Positions 44,878 through 55,700 are shown, counted from the first letter of the stretch. The stretch is DNA of 64,000 nucleotides from Thalassotalea profundi (GCF_014653195.1 NZ_BNAH01000017.1:18564-82563), one strand, 5' to 3'. Numbers and translations are program-made. Notes: generated from the sequence alone by a model not told the origin.

Positions 44878-45276
44878 TTAATCTGGAATATCACTATCTT
44901 TAGCTTTAGTGCTATCTTGCACTGTTGCTGCAGGAACATCGCTATTCTCAATTACCTGAGGCTCAACACTACCAGAAGGAATTCCATCTACTTGTTCTGT
45001 AACAGGAGCAGCAAGATCATTCCATTCATCAGTCGCTTTAACACGATTAGCAGTAAGGTTACCCAAAACTAAACTAATGATGAAAAAAGCAACCGCCAAC
45101 CATGTAGTTGTTTTTGTTAAGAAGTTGCCCGAACCGCTTGAACCAAAGATGGTCGCCGATGAACCAGCACCAAAAGATGCGCCCATATCTGCGCCTTTAC
45201 CCTGTTGGATTAAAACTAAACCAATCAAGCAAAGTGCTACGATTAGGTAAACTACGATCAAAATTTGATACAACAT
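44878..45276 (-). CDS. secG: Preprotein translocase subunit SecG
   Basis: Inner-membrane part of the SecYEG channel. 132 residues from the ATG at 45276, with AAAGGAC eight nt upstream; the frame is open nine codons further but that part overlaps tpiA. Two membrane helices (about 3-22 and 50-72), the conserved LIQQGKGADMGASFGAGSS linker between them, and an acidic tail longer than in short SecG proteins. It starts three bases after the tpiA stop, so the two are cotranscribed. Confidence 0.95.
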   Translation of the reverse strand: MLYQILIVVYLIVALCLIGLVLIQQGKGADMGASFGAGSSATIFGSSGSGNFLTKTTTWLAVAFFIISLVLGNLTANRVKATDEWNDLAAPVTEQVDGIPSGSVEPQVIENSDVPAATVQDSTKAKDSDIPD

Positions 45277-45278
45277 TG

Positions 45279-46049
45279 TTATTGTCCTTTCGCTGTCGAA
45301 CAAATTACACTGAATTCTTCGACTTTTAAACTAGCTCCACCGATAAGACCACCGTCTATATCTGTTTGAGCGAATAATTGTTCACAATTACCTTCGTTGA
45401 CGCTACCGCCATATAACAAAGGAACCTTTTGTGCGACTATATCACTTTCATTCGCTAAATATTGTCGAATAAAAGCATGTGTTTCTTGTGCCATTTCTGG
45501 CGAAGCGGTTTTACCCGTACCAATTGCCCAAACAGGCTCATACGCGATAACCACTTCAGTAAATTTTTCTATGCCTATCTCATCAATCACAGGCTGTATT
45601 TGTGATGCAAGCACAGCTTCAGTTTTTTCTGCTGTACGTTCTTGCTCACTTTCACCAATACATAATATCGGTGTTAAGTTATCTTCAAGTGCCTTAGCTA
45701 CTTTCAGAGCAATTAAATTGCTTGTTTCTTGATATAAGCTTCTTCGCTCTGAATGTCCCAAAATAACATAATTAACAGACAGTTCACTAAGCATTTCTGA
45801 TGAAACTTCACCAGTATATGCACCGTTTTGCTGTTCACTCATATTTTGAGCACCTAAACAAAATTTATTTGATAAATTCTGCTTTGTACTTTCGTTGGAA
45901 TATGCAGCTAAATAAGGAAAGCTAGGACAAACAACAACTTTTACGTTTGAAGCAAGTTCAACCTGCTTTAATCCGCTTATCATTTCTTTTACTAAAGAGA
46001 GGCTACCATTCATTTTCCAATTGGCAGCAACTATTGCTTGTCTGGTCAT
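45279..46049 (-). CDS. tpiA: Triosephosphate isomerase
   Basis: Interconverts glyceraldehyde-3-phosphate and dihydroxyacetone phosphate. 256 residues. Catalytic residues are all in place: K12 in NWKMNG, H99 in ILGHSERR, and Glu in AYEPVWAIGTG (near 169-179), with the phosphate loop LYGGSVN near 208-214. Between glmM and secG in the usual gammaproteobacterial order. Confidence 0.97.
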   Translation of the reverse strand: MTRQAIVAANWKMNGSLSLVKEMISGLKQVELASNVKVVVCPSFPYLAAYSNESTKQNLSNKFCLGAQNMSEQQNGAYTGEVSSEMLSELSVNYVILGHSERRSLYQETSNLIALKVAKALEDNLTPILCIGESEQERTAEKTEAVLASQIQPVIDEIGIEKFTEVVIAYEPVWAIGTGKTASPEMAQETHAFIRQYLANESDIVAQKVPLLYGGSVNEGNCEQLFAQTDIDGGLIGGASLKVEEFSVICSTAKGQ

Positions 46050-46149
46050 TTATCTTTCCTAAATTTAAGCGGCGAGATATTAACTAACCTCGCCACAAGA
46101 TACAAGCTTTTCACTTAATATCTTGTTCATTTGCTCATATTTCAACCCA

Positions 46150-47487
46150 TTAGCATGCTTTTTTGACAGCATCGGCAATTTCATTAGCCAGGAGTGTCAC
46201 TTCTTCATGTTCCGGCCCTTCAACCATAACGCGAATTAAAGGCTCCGTACCTGATTTTCTTAACAATACTCTACCACGGCCGGTAAGCTTTTCATTTACG
46301 GTATGAACAGCATTCATTACCCCTTCCGTTGTTAAAGGATCATTATCTCCTGCAAAACGGACATTAACCAATACTTGCGGTAATTTAGTCATTCCTTGGC
46401 GTAGCTCATTAAGTGATTTCTTACTAGAACAAATCGCTGTTAGAACATTCAACGCCGCAATAATACCATCGCCGGTAGATGTATGACTTAAGTTAATAAC
46501 ATGGCCAGAATTTTCAGCGCCTAACTGCCAACCATTTTCTTTTAACATTTCCATTACATAGCGATCACCAACATTACTTCGAGCAAACGGTACACCCATA
46601 TCAGCTAATGCCAATTCTAGTCCCATATTACTCATTAATGTGCCAACAACACCACCACGAATATTACCAGATTTTAAATCGTTACAAGCAATAACAAATA
46701 CACATTCATCACCATCAACAACATAGCCTGTGTGGTCAACCATCATCAAACGATCGCCATCACCGTCTAGTGCTATACCAAGATCTGCATTATGCTCTAA
46801 AACAGCAGCGCTAATCGCATCCATAGAGGTTGCACCACAGCCATCGTTTATATTTTTCCCATTAGGTGAGCCACCAATAACAATAACCTCAGCACCTAGC
46901 TCTCTAAAAACATTAGGTGCAATATGATACGTCGCCCCATGAGCACAATCGACTACAAGTTTCATGCCTGAAAGAGAGTACTGACTTGGAAAGTTACTTT
47001 TACAAAACTCAATATAACGCCCCGCTGCATCATCAATACGATTAGCCTTGCCTAAATGACTTGATTCAACACATCCCATAGGTTTGTCAAGTTCAGCTTC
47101 TATCGCTTGCTCAACATCATCTGGAAGCTTTTGACCATCTTGTGAGAAAAATTTAATGCCATTATCATAAAAAGGATTATGTGACGCGCTGATCACTATT
47201 CCCGCTTCGGCGCGAAACGTTTTAGTTAAATAAGCGATACCCGGCGTTGGCATTGGCCCAAGTAACCCAATATCAACACCTGCGGCTGAGAAGCCCGCTT
47301 CAAGTGATGATTCAAGCATATAACCAGAAATACGTGTATCTTTACCAATTAATACTTTTTTTGTGCCTTGAGCAGCCAATACTTTACCTGCTGCATAGCC
47401 CAATCTCATCACAAAATCAGGTGTTATTGGGTACTGCCCAACTAAACCTCTGATCCCGTCGGTACCAAAATATTTTCTCTCTGACAT
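46150..47487 (-). CDS. glmM: Phosphoglucosamine mutase
   Basis: Converts glucosamine-6-phosphate to glucosamine-1-phosphate on the way to UDP-GlcNAc (peptidoglycan and LPS). 445 residues, as in E. coli. The phosphoserine is S102 in ISASHNP; the metal-binding loop DGDGDR is near 240-245; the sugar-binding ENSGH near 323-327; and the C-terminal phosphate loop RKSGTEPLIR near 412-421. GGGAGA ribosome site. Follows folP with 21 bp between, same transcript. Confidence 0.97.
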   Translation of the reverse strand: MSERKYFGTDGIRGLVGQYPITPDFVMRLGYAAGKVLAAQGTKKVLIGKDTRISGYMLESSLEAGFSAAGVDIGLLGPMPTPGIAYLTKTFRAEAGIVISASHNPFYDNGIKFFSQDGQKLPDDVEQAIEAELDKPMGCVESSHLGKANRIDDAAGRYIEFCKSNFPSQYSLSGMKLVVDCAHGATYHIAPNVFRELGAEVIVIGGSPNGKNINDGCGATSMDAISAAVLEHNADLGIALDGDGDRLMMVDHTGYVVDGDECVFVIACNDLKSGNIRGGVVGTLMSNMGLELALADMGVPFARSNVGDRYVMEMLKENGWQLGAENSGHVINLSHTSTGDGIIAALNVLTAICSSKKSLNELRQGMTKLPQVLVNVRFAGDNDPLTTEGVMNAVHTVNEKLTGRGRVLLRKSGTEPLIRVMVEGPEHEEVTLLANEIADAVKKAC

Positions 47488-47508
47488 ACAAGTCTCCCTT
47501 GTCAGTTA

Positions 47509-48369
47509 TTATTTATTGTTTTGTGCTGTCGCTAATACGCGTAACGCATCAACAGTTTCTTTTACATCATGCACGCGGATAATATGCGCGCCATTTTGTG
47601 CGGCTAATAAAGCGGTCGCTAAACTGCCTGCTAATCTCTCTTGTGGTGGGCAATTTAATAAATTGCCAATCATAGACTTTCTTGATGTTCCCGACAATAT
47701 AGGTAATTTAAAACTCGAAAATTCTTGTAAATTGGCAAGTAATTTATAATTCTGTTCAAGTGTTTTTCCAAAGCCAAAACCTGGATCGAGTATTATTCTT
47801 TGCCGCTCTATGCCTGCTTTTTGGCATTGCTCTATTCGCTGCTGAAAAAACAATTTAATATCTTCAATCAAATCATTATAAATAGGAGCTACCTGCATAG
47901 TTCTTGGTTTACCCTGCATATGCATCAAACAGATAGGAATATCTGTTTGCGCTGCCACTTCAATACACCCCTTATTTTGTAAAGCTCTCACGTCATTAAT
48001 GATATCAACGCCATGTATTATTGACTCAGCCATCACTGAGGCTTTACTCGTATCTATTGAAATTAGAATATCAAATCGTGACCTAATGGCTTTTAATAAA
48101 GGTATCGTGCGTTCTAATTCGTCTTTATCGCTTACTTCTGCTGCGCCTGGTCGTGTTGATTCGCCACCAATATCAATTATTGAAGCACCTTCTGAAATCA
48201 TTTTTTCAACTTGATGAAGTGCCAAGTCAATATTATTGAATTTTCCGCCATCGGAGAAAGAATCAGGAGTCACATTAACAATCCCCATAACCTTAGGCTG
48301 AGTTAAATCAAGCTTAAAGCGAGAACAAACGGATAAATTAGCTGTAGGACCAGTCAGCATGTTAAACAC
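47509..48369 (-). CDS. folP: Dihydropteroate synthase
   Basis: Condenses p-aminobenzoate with 6-hydroxymethyl-dihydropterin pyrophosphate in folate synthesis; the sulfonamide target. 286 residues. Signatures: GIVNVTPDSFSDGG (near 29-42), IDIGGESTRPGA (near 61-72), the pABA loop, DPGFGFGKT (near 192-200) and SRKSMIG (near 225-231). Lies between ftsH and glmM in the conserved ftsH-folP-glmM order, with about 130 bp after ftsH including its terminator. Confidence 0.97.
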   Translation of the reverse strand: MFNMLTGPTANLSVCSRFKLDLTQPKVMGIVNVTPDSFSDGGKFNNIDLALHQVEKMISEGASIIDIGGESTRPGAAEVSDKDELERTIPLLKAIRSRFDILISIDTSKASVMAESIIHGVDIINDVRALQNKGCIEVAAQTDIPICLMHMQGKPRTMQVAPIYNDLIEDIKLFFQQRIEQCQKAGIERQRIILDPGFGFGKTLEQNYKLLANLQEFSSFKLPILSGTSRKSMIGNLLNCPPQERLAGSLATALLAAQNGAHIIRVHDVKETVDALRVLATAQNNK

Positions 48370-48443
48370 TACCTTTTTATTATACCAATCGAACTATGAG
48401 TTAATACGATTGGTTTAAATAAGCTTATCAATCATATTATAAA

Positions 48444-48470
48444 ACAAAGCCTCGATAATCGAGGCTTTGT
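48444..48470 (-). terminator. Intrinsic terminator of ftsH
   Basis: Perfect 13-bp stem ACAAAGCCTCGAT/ATCGAGGCTTTGT (48444-48456 and 48458-48470) around one base, followed on the minus strand by TTTATAATAT. It lies 29 bp beyond the ftsH stop. Confidence 0.85.
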
Positions 48471-48498
48471 TGACAGTTTTATTACATTAATATGCTGT

Positions 48499-50415
48499 TT
48501 AACTTGCAGCGTCTGATGGCTTATTTAAATCAGGCTGTACTTCAGCTTTAGCTGTAGGTGGCTTATCTGAGTCTGAATGATTATCCCATTCAGCAGCAGG
48601 TTTACGTACTTCTCTACGTTCCATCAAATCATCTATTTGACCCGCGTCAATAGTTTCATAATGCATAAGTGCATCTTTCATTGCATGTAAAATATCTTCG
48701 TTCTCTTTAAGAACTCTTTCCGCACGTTGATAGTTACGATTAACAAACTCTTTAATCTCTTCATCAATGGCTTTTGCCGTTTCATCTGACATATTTAACG
48801 ATTTTGATGAAGTACGACCTAAGAATACTTCGCCTTCTTCTTCAGCAAAAAGCATCGGCCCCATTTTTTCAGAGAAGCCCCATTGTGTCACCATTTTACG
48901 TGCTAATTGTGTTGCACGCTCAATGTCATTTGAAGCGCCAGTAGAGACTTTGTCAAAACCATAAATCATTTCTTCTGCAATACGACCACCATATAAAGAT
49001 GAAATATTGCTCTCTAAATGTTGTTTACTGTGACTAAAACGATCTTGCTCAGGTAAATACATAGTCACACCTAGCGCACGGCCACGAGGAATAATACTCA
49101 CTTTATAAACGGGGTCATGATCTGGCATTAAACGACCAACAATGGCATGTCCTGCTTCGTGGTATGCTGTCATTTCTTTTTCGCTTTCAGACATCACCAT
49201 TGAACGGCGCTCTGCACCCATCAAAATCTTATCCTTAGCTTTTTCAAACTCATCCATTGAAACAGTACGACGAGCTGAGCGTGCAGCAAATAAAGCAGCT
49301 TCATTCACTAGGTTGGCTAAATCTGCACCTGAAAAGCCTGGTGTACCACGAGCAATAACCGATGCCTTAACATCGTCACCTAATGGTACTTTACGCATAT
49401 GCACTTTTAATATTTGTTCACGACCACGGATATCAGGTAGGCCTACAGTGACTTGACGGTCAAAACGGCCAGGTCTCAATAACGCAGGATCTAACACATC
49501 TGGACGGTTAGTTGCAGCAATAACAATAACACCTTCATTACCTTCAAAACCATCCATTTCAACTAACATTTGGTTTAGCGTTTGTTCACGTTCATCGTGT
49601 CCACCGCCCATACCAGCACCACGCTGACGTCCAACCGCATCAATTTCATCAATAAATATGATACAAGGTGCTGACTTCTTAGCTTGCTCAAACATATCAC
49701 GAACACGAGAAGCCCCAACACCTACAAACATTTCCACAAAATCTGAACCTGAAATAGTGAAAAAAGGTACTTTAGCTTCACCTGCGATTGCTTTTGCTAA
49801 TAACGTTTTACCTGTACCTGGTTGACCCACCATAAGTACACCAGATGGAATACGACCACCTAATTTTTGAAATCGTGTTGGATCTTTTAAATAATCAACT
49901 AACTCAGAAACTTCTTCTTTTGCTTCATCACAACCTGCAACATCAGCAAACGTAGTTTTAATTTGATCTTCGCTCAATAAGCGAGCTTTACTTTTACCGA
50001 AGGACATTGCGCCTTTACCGCCGCCACCTTGCATTTGTCGCATAAAGAATATCCACACGCCAATAAGTAAAATCATTGGGAACCACGAAATAAATATGTT
50101 TGTTAACATACTAGGTTCTTCTGGTAGCTCACCTGTAGCATTAACACCTTGCTTAACAAGATCATTAATTAAGTCACGATCATAACCACCAGGGATCACC
50201 GTAACAAATTTTTCGCCGCTACGCTTAATGCCTTTAACAACACCTGCTCTGTCAACGCTAGCTTCTCGAACTTGCCCTTGACGAACATCTTGCACAAAAC
50301 GGGTATAGTCAATTTGTGCGTCGTTACCACTACTTGGAGTGAAGCTTTGAAACACTGACATTAGTACAACGGCTATTACTAACCACAAAATAAGATTTTT
50401 TGCCATATCGCTCAA
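48499..50415 (-). CDS. ftsH: ATP-dependent zinc metalloprotease FtsH
   Basis: Membrane-anchored AAA+ protease for quality control and regulated turnover (e.g. LpxC). 638 residues. Two N-terminal membrane helices (about 5-25 and 105-125) with a periplasmic loop; AAA module with Walker A GQPGTGKT (near 195-202), Walker B IIFIDEID (near 250-257); protease motif HEAGH (near 418-422) with the third zinc ligand Asp further on. The start is a TTG at 50415 preceded by AGAGG, giving MSDMAKNLILW as in relatives; the ATG three codons later is an alternative. Confidence 0.97.
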   Translation of the reverse strand: MSDMAKNLILWLVIAVVLMSVFQSFTPSSGNDAQIDYTRFVQDVRQGQVREASVDRAGVVKGIKRSGEKFVTVIPGGYDRDLINDLVKQGVNATGELPEEPSMLTNIFISWFPMILLIGVWIFFMRQMQGGGGKGAMSFGKSKARLLSEDQIKTTFADVAGCDEAKEEVSELVDYLKDPTRFQKLGGRIPSGVLMVGQPGTGKTLLAKAIAGEAKVPFFTISGSDFVEMFVGVGASRVRDMFEQAKKSAPCIIFIDEIDAVGRQRGAGMGGGHDEREQTLNQMLVEMDGFEGNEGVIVIAATNRPDVLDPALLRPGRFDRQVTVGLPDIRGREQILKVHMRKVPLGDDVKASVIARGTPGFSGADLANLVNEAALFAARSARRTVSMDEFEKAKDKILMGAERRSMVMSESEKEMTAYHEAGHAIVGRLMPDHDPVYKVSIIPRGRALGVTMYLPEQDRFSHSKQHLESNISSLYGGRIAEEMIYGFDKVSTGASNDIERATQLARKMVTQWGFSEKMGPMLFAEEEGEVFLGRTSSKSLNMSDETAKAIDEEIKEFVNRNYQRAERVLKENEDILHAMKDALMHYETIDAGQIDDLMERREVRKPAAEWDNHSDSDKPPTAKAEVQPDLNKPSDAAS

Positions 50416-50495
50416 CTTAATGACCTCTTTTAAAATTCACATCACTATTCTAACTGATGTAAGTATATAATTTCAGATTAATTCAGACTAATTTA

Positions 50496-51125
50496 CTACA
50501 ATTTAAACCCTGTCGCTACTAGATATACCTCTCGAGACCTAGCTCTTGATGATTCAGGTTTTCGAGTTTTCACAATATTGAAGACATTTCTAACTTCTTT
50601 CATAAATTGTTCAAAGCCTTGGCCTTGAAATACTTTTACTACAAAAGCGCCATTTTTCTTCAATACTTGATGACACATATCTAAAGCTAACTCTACTAGA
50701 TACATGCTTCTTGCTGCATCGGCAGCGTCGTTACCAGTAAAATTTGCTGCCATATCAGACATAACAACATCAATATTTTTTCCATCTATTCTTGTTAATA
50801 AAGCATCTAAAACAGCTTCTTCTCGAAAATCACCTTGAAGAAAATCAACTCCAACTATAGGGTCGATGGGTAAAATATCACAAGCAATAACTTGACCTGA
50901 ATCCCCGACGGCTTTTACAGCATATTCAGACCAACCTCCAGGTGCTGCACCAAGGTCAACTACCTTCATTCCAGATTTGATTAATTTATCTTTATTATTG
51001 ATTTCTTCAATTTTAAAATATGCCCGTGAACGTAAACCAAGCTTTTGAGCTTTTTTTACATACTCATCATCGAAATGTTCTTGCATCCAACGCTGACTGC
51101 TTTGGGTTAATTTTTTCTTACTCAT
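50496..51125 (-). CDS. rlmE: 23S rRNA 2'-O-methyltransferase (U2552)
   Basis: FtsJ/RrmJ family SAM-dependent methyltransferase that modifies U2552 of the 23S rRNA in late 50S assembly. 209 residues as in E. coli. SAM motif VVDLGAAPGGWSEYA (near 55-69); catalytic tetrad around K38, DMAAN (near 124-128), K in VVKVFQG (near 163-169), and Glu in SRARSREVYL near the end. Divergent from yhbY (about 155 bp), upstream of ftsH by 80 bp: conserved order. Confidence 0.96.
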   Translation of the reverse strand: MSKKKLTQSSQRWMQEHFDDEYVKKAQKLGLRSRAYFKIEEINNKDKLIKSGMKVVDLGAAPGGWSEYAVKAVGDSGQVIACDILPIDPIVGVDFLQGDFREEAVLDALLTRIDGKNIDVVMSDMAANFTGNDAADAARSMYLVELALDMCHQVLKKNGAFVVKVFQGQGFEQFMKEVRNVFNIVKTRKPESSRARSREVYLVATGFKL

Positions 51126-51280
51126 CTATCTCTCAAATAAAATTTTACCTGCTCAGCATTATAAACAAGCAAAAAACAATACTTACATTCAAATAATATA
51201 AGCTCGTGTTGACCTAGTATTACAAACAAGATGAGGGTAAAATAGCTTTAATTCAAGCTAACTTGTAACGAAAATTGTTA

Positions 51281-51577
51281 ATGAGCCTAAATAATAAACA
51301 AATTCAACATTTAAAAGGTTTAGCACACTCGCTAAAACCTATCGTTTTACTTGGTAACAACGGACTTACTGAAGCAGTTGTTGCTGAAATTGATTATGCA
51401 TTAAATCATCATGAATTAATTAAAATTAAAATTCCAACAGATGACCGCGAAAATAAAGCCTTGATAGTTGACGCTATTGTTCGTGAAACAAAAGGTACTA
51501 AAGTGCAAGTTATTGGTAAGACACTTATACTTTACAGAGAGTCTGCTGAAAAGAAAATTCGTATACCTAAATTTTAA
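51281..51577 (+). CDS. yhbY: CRM-domain RNA-binding protein YhbY
   Basis: Small RNA-binding protein (98 residues) associated with pre-50S ribosomes. The single CRM domain contains LKPIVLLGNNGLTEAV (near 17-32), the glycine-rich GxxG loop typical of the fold, and NHHELIKIKI. Start at ATG 51281; a TTG two codons upstream (51275) is possible. Divergent from rlmE, as in E. coli. Confidence 0.93.
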   Translation: MSLNNKQIQHLKGLAHSLKPIVLLGNNGLTEAVVAEIDYALNHHELIKIKIPTDDRENKALIVDAIVRETKGTKVQVIGKTLILYRESAEKKIRIPKF

Positions 51578-51753
51578 ATTCCATTTTCGCTATATGTATA
51601 CTTTTAATAAATTATACATATAGCCAAACAACGATTTCGAATATAAAACCACAACATTTTAAATCAACAAGTTCAAACAAATCATAAATGTGGTTGCTTA
51701 CTATATTAGCAAGCATTAATATAAAGGCATAATTTTATTAATCACTCGTTATT

Positions 51754-52104
51754 ATGATCTCTCCCATTTCAGAACTGGTTAAACAAGCAAAGCAGAACAT
51801 TTCAACAATATCAGCACAGGATGCCAAAGTGTTTTCTGAGCAACATCAATGCTTAATCATTGATGTACGCGAAGCTGGAGAAGTACAAACAAGTGCAATA
51901 AAAAATTCTATTTCTATTCCTCGTGGTGTGCTTGAAATACATGTGACTTCAAAATGTAATGATGTCAACATGCCGATTTTAGTCCATTGCCAAACAGGAG
52001 GTCGCGCATGTTTAGCGACAGAGCAGTTATTAAAAATGGGCTACAAAAACGTTAAAGCAATTACGGCGACTCATCAAGAAATGTGTGAATATTTTAACCT
52101 ATAA
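51754..52104 (+). CDS. Rhodanese-like domain protein
   Basis: 116-residue cytoplasmic single-domain rhodanese. The CDC25-like active-site loop is CQTGGR at 79-84 with the catalytic persulfide Cys C79; DVREAGEVQTSAIKNSISIPRG (about 37-58) is the usual N-terminal signature. It probably transfers sulfane sulfur; the acceptor is unknown. Alone in its unit, converging with greA on a shared terminator. Confidence 0.9.
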   Translation: MISPISELVKQAKQNISTISAQDAKVFSEQHQCLIIDVREAGEVQTSAIKNSISIPRGVLEIHVTSKCNDVNMPILVHCQTGGRACLATEQLLKMGYKNVKAITATHQEMCEYFNL

Positions 52105-52135
52105 TACCACTGAGTTTACTTTAATATAGTATAGC

Positions 52136-52171
52136 AAAAAGCCCTTTAACCTAACGATTAAAGGGCTTTTT
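52136..52171. terminator. Bidirectional terminator between rhodanese gene and greA
   Basis: Stem AAAAAGCCCTTTAA/TTAAAGGGCTTTTT (52136-52149 and 52158-52171) with an 8-nt loop. A tracts and T tracts on both sides let it work in both directions, and both genes converge on it. Confidence 0.92.
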
Positions 52172-52192
52172 AATTAATCAATAACGCTAAAA

Positions 52193-52669
52193 TTAAATAT
52201 GCTCTACCGCAATTATTTCATACTCAACCACACCACCTGGCGTTTTAATTTCTATTTCAGTATCAACTTCTTTTCCAATTAAACCTCTAGCAATAGGAGA
52301 ACTAATTGAAATACGGTTATTTTTGATATCTGCTTCATCATCACCAACAATTTGGTATTTCACTTCAGCTTCAGTATCTATATTAAGCAATGTTACCGTA
52401 ACACCAAAAATCACTTTACCGCGATTAGGAATTTTCGCGATATCAATAATTTGCGCATTACTCAGTTTGCCTTCAATTTCCTGAATGCGTCCTTCACAAA
52501 AGCCCTGTTCTTCACGCGCAGCATGATATTCAGCATTTTCTTTAAGATCACCATGCTCACGGGCATCAGCAATATCATTTACTATTCTTGGTCGCTTAAC
52601 AGTTTTAAGATAATTAAGTTCGTCACGTAGTGCATCTGCACCCTGTACTGTCATTGGATATTGGTTCAT
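52193..52669 (-). CDS. greA: Transcription elongation factor GreA
   Basis: Rescues backtracked RNA polymerase by stimulating transcript cleavage. 158 residues: N-terminal coiled coil (1-75) with the acidic tip DLKENAEYHAA (the two catalytic acids near 41-44) and a C-terminal FKBP-like domain (about 80-158; ISSPIARGLIGKEVDTEIEI). Located after carB, as in most gammaproteobacteria, but separated by terminator and palindrome so it likely has its own promoter. Confidence 0.96.
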   Translation of the reverse strand: MNQYPMTVQGADALRDELNYLKTVKRPRIVNDIADAREHGDLKENAEYHAAREEQGFCEGRIQEIEGKLSNAQIIDIAKIPNRGKVIFGVTVTLLNIDTEAEVKYQIVGDDEADIKNNRISISSPIARGLIGKEVDTEIEIKTPGGVVEYEIIAVEHI

Positions 52670-52713
52670 TCTTTATCTTCTTTTATTCATAATTTTTCGC
52701 AGAAGTTAACTAA

Positions 52714-52745
52714 AAAGTGGTTTTTTCGCTTGAAAAAACCACTTT
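52714..52745 (-). terminator. Intrinsic terminator of carB
   Basis: Perfect 14-bp stem AAAGTGGTTTTTTC/GAAAAAACCACTTT (52714-52727 and 52732-52745) with loop of four. Followed on the minus strand by TTTAGTTAAC. It lies 41 bp past the carB stop. Confidence 0.88.
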
Positions 52746-52749
52746 AACT

Positions 52750-52767
52750 ATTAACCCATGGGTTAAT
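52750..52767. repeat. 18-bp perfect palindrome between carB and its terminator
   Basis: ATTAACCCATGGGTTAAT is fully self-complementary. It sits between the carB stop and the terminator hairpin, about 85 bp upstream of greA, so it could be a greA operator or an RNA-level element. No T run next to it. Confidence 0.7.
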
Positions 52768-52785
52768 TTAATAGCTTATTGTAAC

Positions 52786-55700
52786 TTAACTACATTGTTT
52801 GTGAAGCTCTTGAATTGACGTTACTGTATTTCTATCGTCAGCGGCATGCGCTTGGCACGCTGCAAAAGCTGCATTTAGCGTAGTAGTATAAGCAACTTTA
52901 TAACGTAATGCACCACCACGTAATACTTTAGAGTCTTCAATCGCTTTACGACCTTCAGTCGTGTTAATAATATAGGTATATTCGCTATTTTTAATTCTAT
53001 CAAGAATATGAGGGCGACCTTCATGTACCTTATTAACACGACGAACAGGTATTCCAGCTTCACGTAAAATGATTTCAGTGCCATGAGTTGCATCTAATTC
53101 ATATCCAAGTTCAACCATTTGCTTAGCTAAGTCAAGTACTCGTCCTTTATCACTGTTACGAACAGAAATTAATGCTCTACCTGATTTGGGTACTGAAACT
53201 CCTGCGCCTAAATTTGCTTTGGCATAGGCTTCTTCAAACGTTCGCCCTACTCCCATGACTTCACCTGTTGAGCGCATTTCTGGCCCAACGAGCGGGTCAC
53301 TTCCATGGAATTTATTAAATGGAATAACAACTTCTTTTACAGAAAAGTAAGGAGGAATAACTTCTTCTGTCAATCCTAATTCTGCAAGTGTTTTACCAGC
53401 CATAACACGAGCGCCTATTTTAGCTAATGGTACTCCCGTTGCTTTCGATACAAAAGGTACTGTTCGAGCTGCACGCGGGTTAACTTCTATTAGGTAAACT
53501 TCGTTATTTTTAACCGCCATTTGTGTATTCATTAAGCCAACAACACCTAACTCAAATGCTAAGTCTGTTACTTGCTTACGCATAACATCTTGAACTTCTT
53601 TACTTAAGCTATAAGCGGGTAATGAACAGGCAGAATCACCAGAGTGAACACCAGCCTGTTCTATATGCTGCATAATGCCACCAACAACTACATTAGTGCC
53701 ATCACAAACAACATCAATATCAACTTCAATGGCATCATCTAAGAAATGATCAAGTAAAACAGGAGAATCATTAGAAACACTCACAGCGTCAGTCATATAG
53801 CGACGTAAATCTTCTAAATCGTATACGATTTCCATCGCGCGACCACCTAGTACATAAGACGGGCGAACAACAAGAGGAAATCCGATGGCTTCGGCTTTAG
53901 CCATTGCTTCATCTAACGATGTCACTGTTGCATTTTCAGGCTGTAATAATCCTAAACGGTCAACGGCTTGTTGGAAACGTTCGCGATCTTCCGCTCTATC
54001 GATTGCGTCCGGAGAGGTACCAATTATTGGAACACCTGCAGCTTCTAGAGCACGTGCTAATTTAAGTGGTGTTTGGCCACCATATTGCACAATAACGCCT
54101 TTAGGCTGTTCAATACGTACAATTTCAAGCACATCTTCAAAAGTAATCGACTCAAAATATAAGCGATCTGAGGTATCGTAATCGGTTGAAACCGTTTCAG
54201 GGTTACAGTTAACCATAATGGTTTCGTAACCATCTTCACGTAACGCTAAAGCGGCGTGTACACAGCAATAATCAAACTCTATCCCTTGCCCGATACGGTT
54301 TGGTCCGCCGCCTAAGATCATAATCTTATCATTATCGGTTGGATTTGCTTCGCATTCCTCGTCGTAAGTAGAGTACATATAAGCTGTATCTGAGCTAAAC
54401 TCAGCAGCACAAGTATCAACGCGTTTAAACACAGGGAAAATTTCTGCATTATGACGCTTTTTACGTATTTCGGTTTCAGAAACACCAATAACATCAGCTA
54501 AACGTGCGTCAGAAAATCCTTTACGTTTTAATCTACGTAAATATTCAGGTGTTAAACTTGCCATTCCACCGTCAGCAACAGTTTTTTCTTCTTTTACTAA
54601 ATCTTCAATTTGCACTAAAAACCATGGATCAATTTTTGTCGCATTAAACACATCATCCATTGTTAAGCCAAGTCGAAAGGCATCAGCTACATACCAAATT
54701 CTATCAGCGCCTGCCTCTTGTAATTCATGCATTATCGTAGTTTTTGCGCCTGGTTTGTTAACATCAACCATAGGATCAAAGCCATTAACACCTACTTCTA
54801 AACCACGTAAAGCTTTTTGCATTGATTCTTGCTGGTTACGGCCAATAGCCATAACTTCACCTACAGACTTCATCTGAGTCGTTAAACGATCTTCAGAACC
54901 TGCAAATTTTTCGAAGTTAAAGCGTGGTATTTTAGTAACCACATAATCAATAGTCGGTTCAAATGATGCAGGTGTTGCACCACCTGTAATATCGTTAGAT
55001 AATTCGTCAAGTGTGTAGCCTACCGCTAATTTTGCTGCAATTTTTGCAATGGGGAAGCCTGTAGCTTTTGATGCTAACGCTGATGAACGAGAGACGCGCG
55101 GGTTCATTTCAATAATTACCATGCGTCCCGTATTAGGACAAATACCAAACTGTACGTTTGAACCACCCGTTTCCACACCAATTTCACGTAAAACAGCAAC
55201 TGATGCATTACGCATAATTTGGTATTCTTTATCTGTTAATGTCTGTGCGGGTGCGACAGTAATCGAATCTCCTGTATGAATACCCATTGGGTCGAAGTTT
55301 TCTATTGAACAAATAATGATACAATTATCATTTTTGTCTCTAACCACTTCCATTTCATATTCTTTCCAACCAATTAATGATTCATCAATCAATAGCTCTG
55401 ATGTAGGTGAAAGATCTAAACCACGCGTACAGATTTCATCGAATTCTTCACGGTTATAGGCGATACCACCACCCGTTCCACCCATAGTAAATGATGGTCT
55501 AATAATACATGGAAAACCAATACGTTTTGACGTTGCGTGTGCTTCTTCAATAGTATGTACAATTTCTGCACGCGGACATTCAAGACCAATATTTTTCATG
55601 GCTTGGTCAAAGCGCTCACGGTTTTCTGCTTTATCAATCGCATCGGCAGTTGCACCGATCATTTCAACATTAAATTCTTTTAATACACCCTTTGCTTCAA

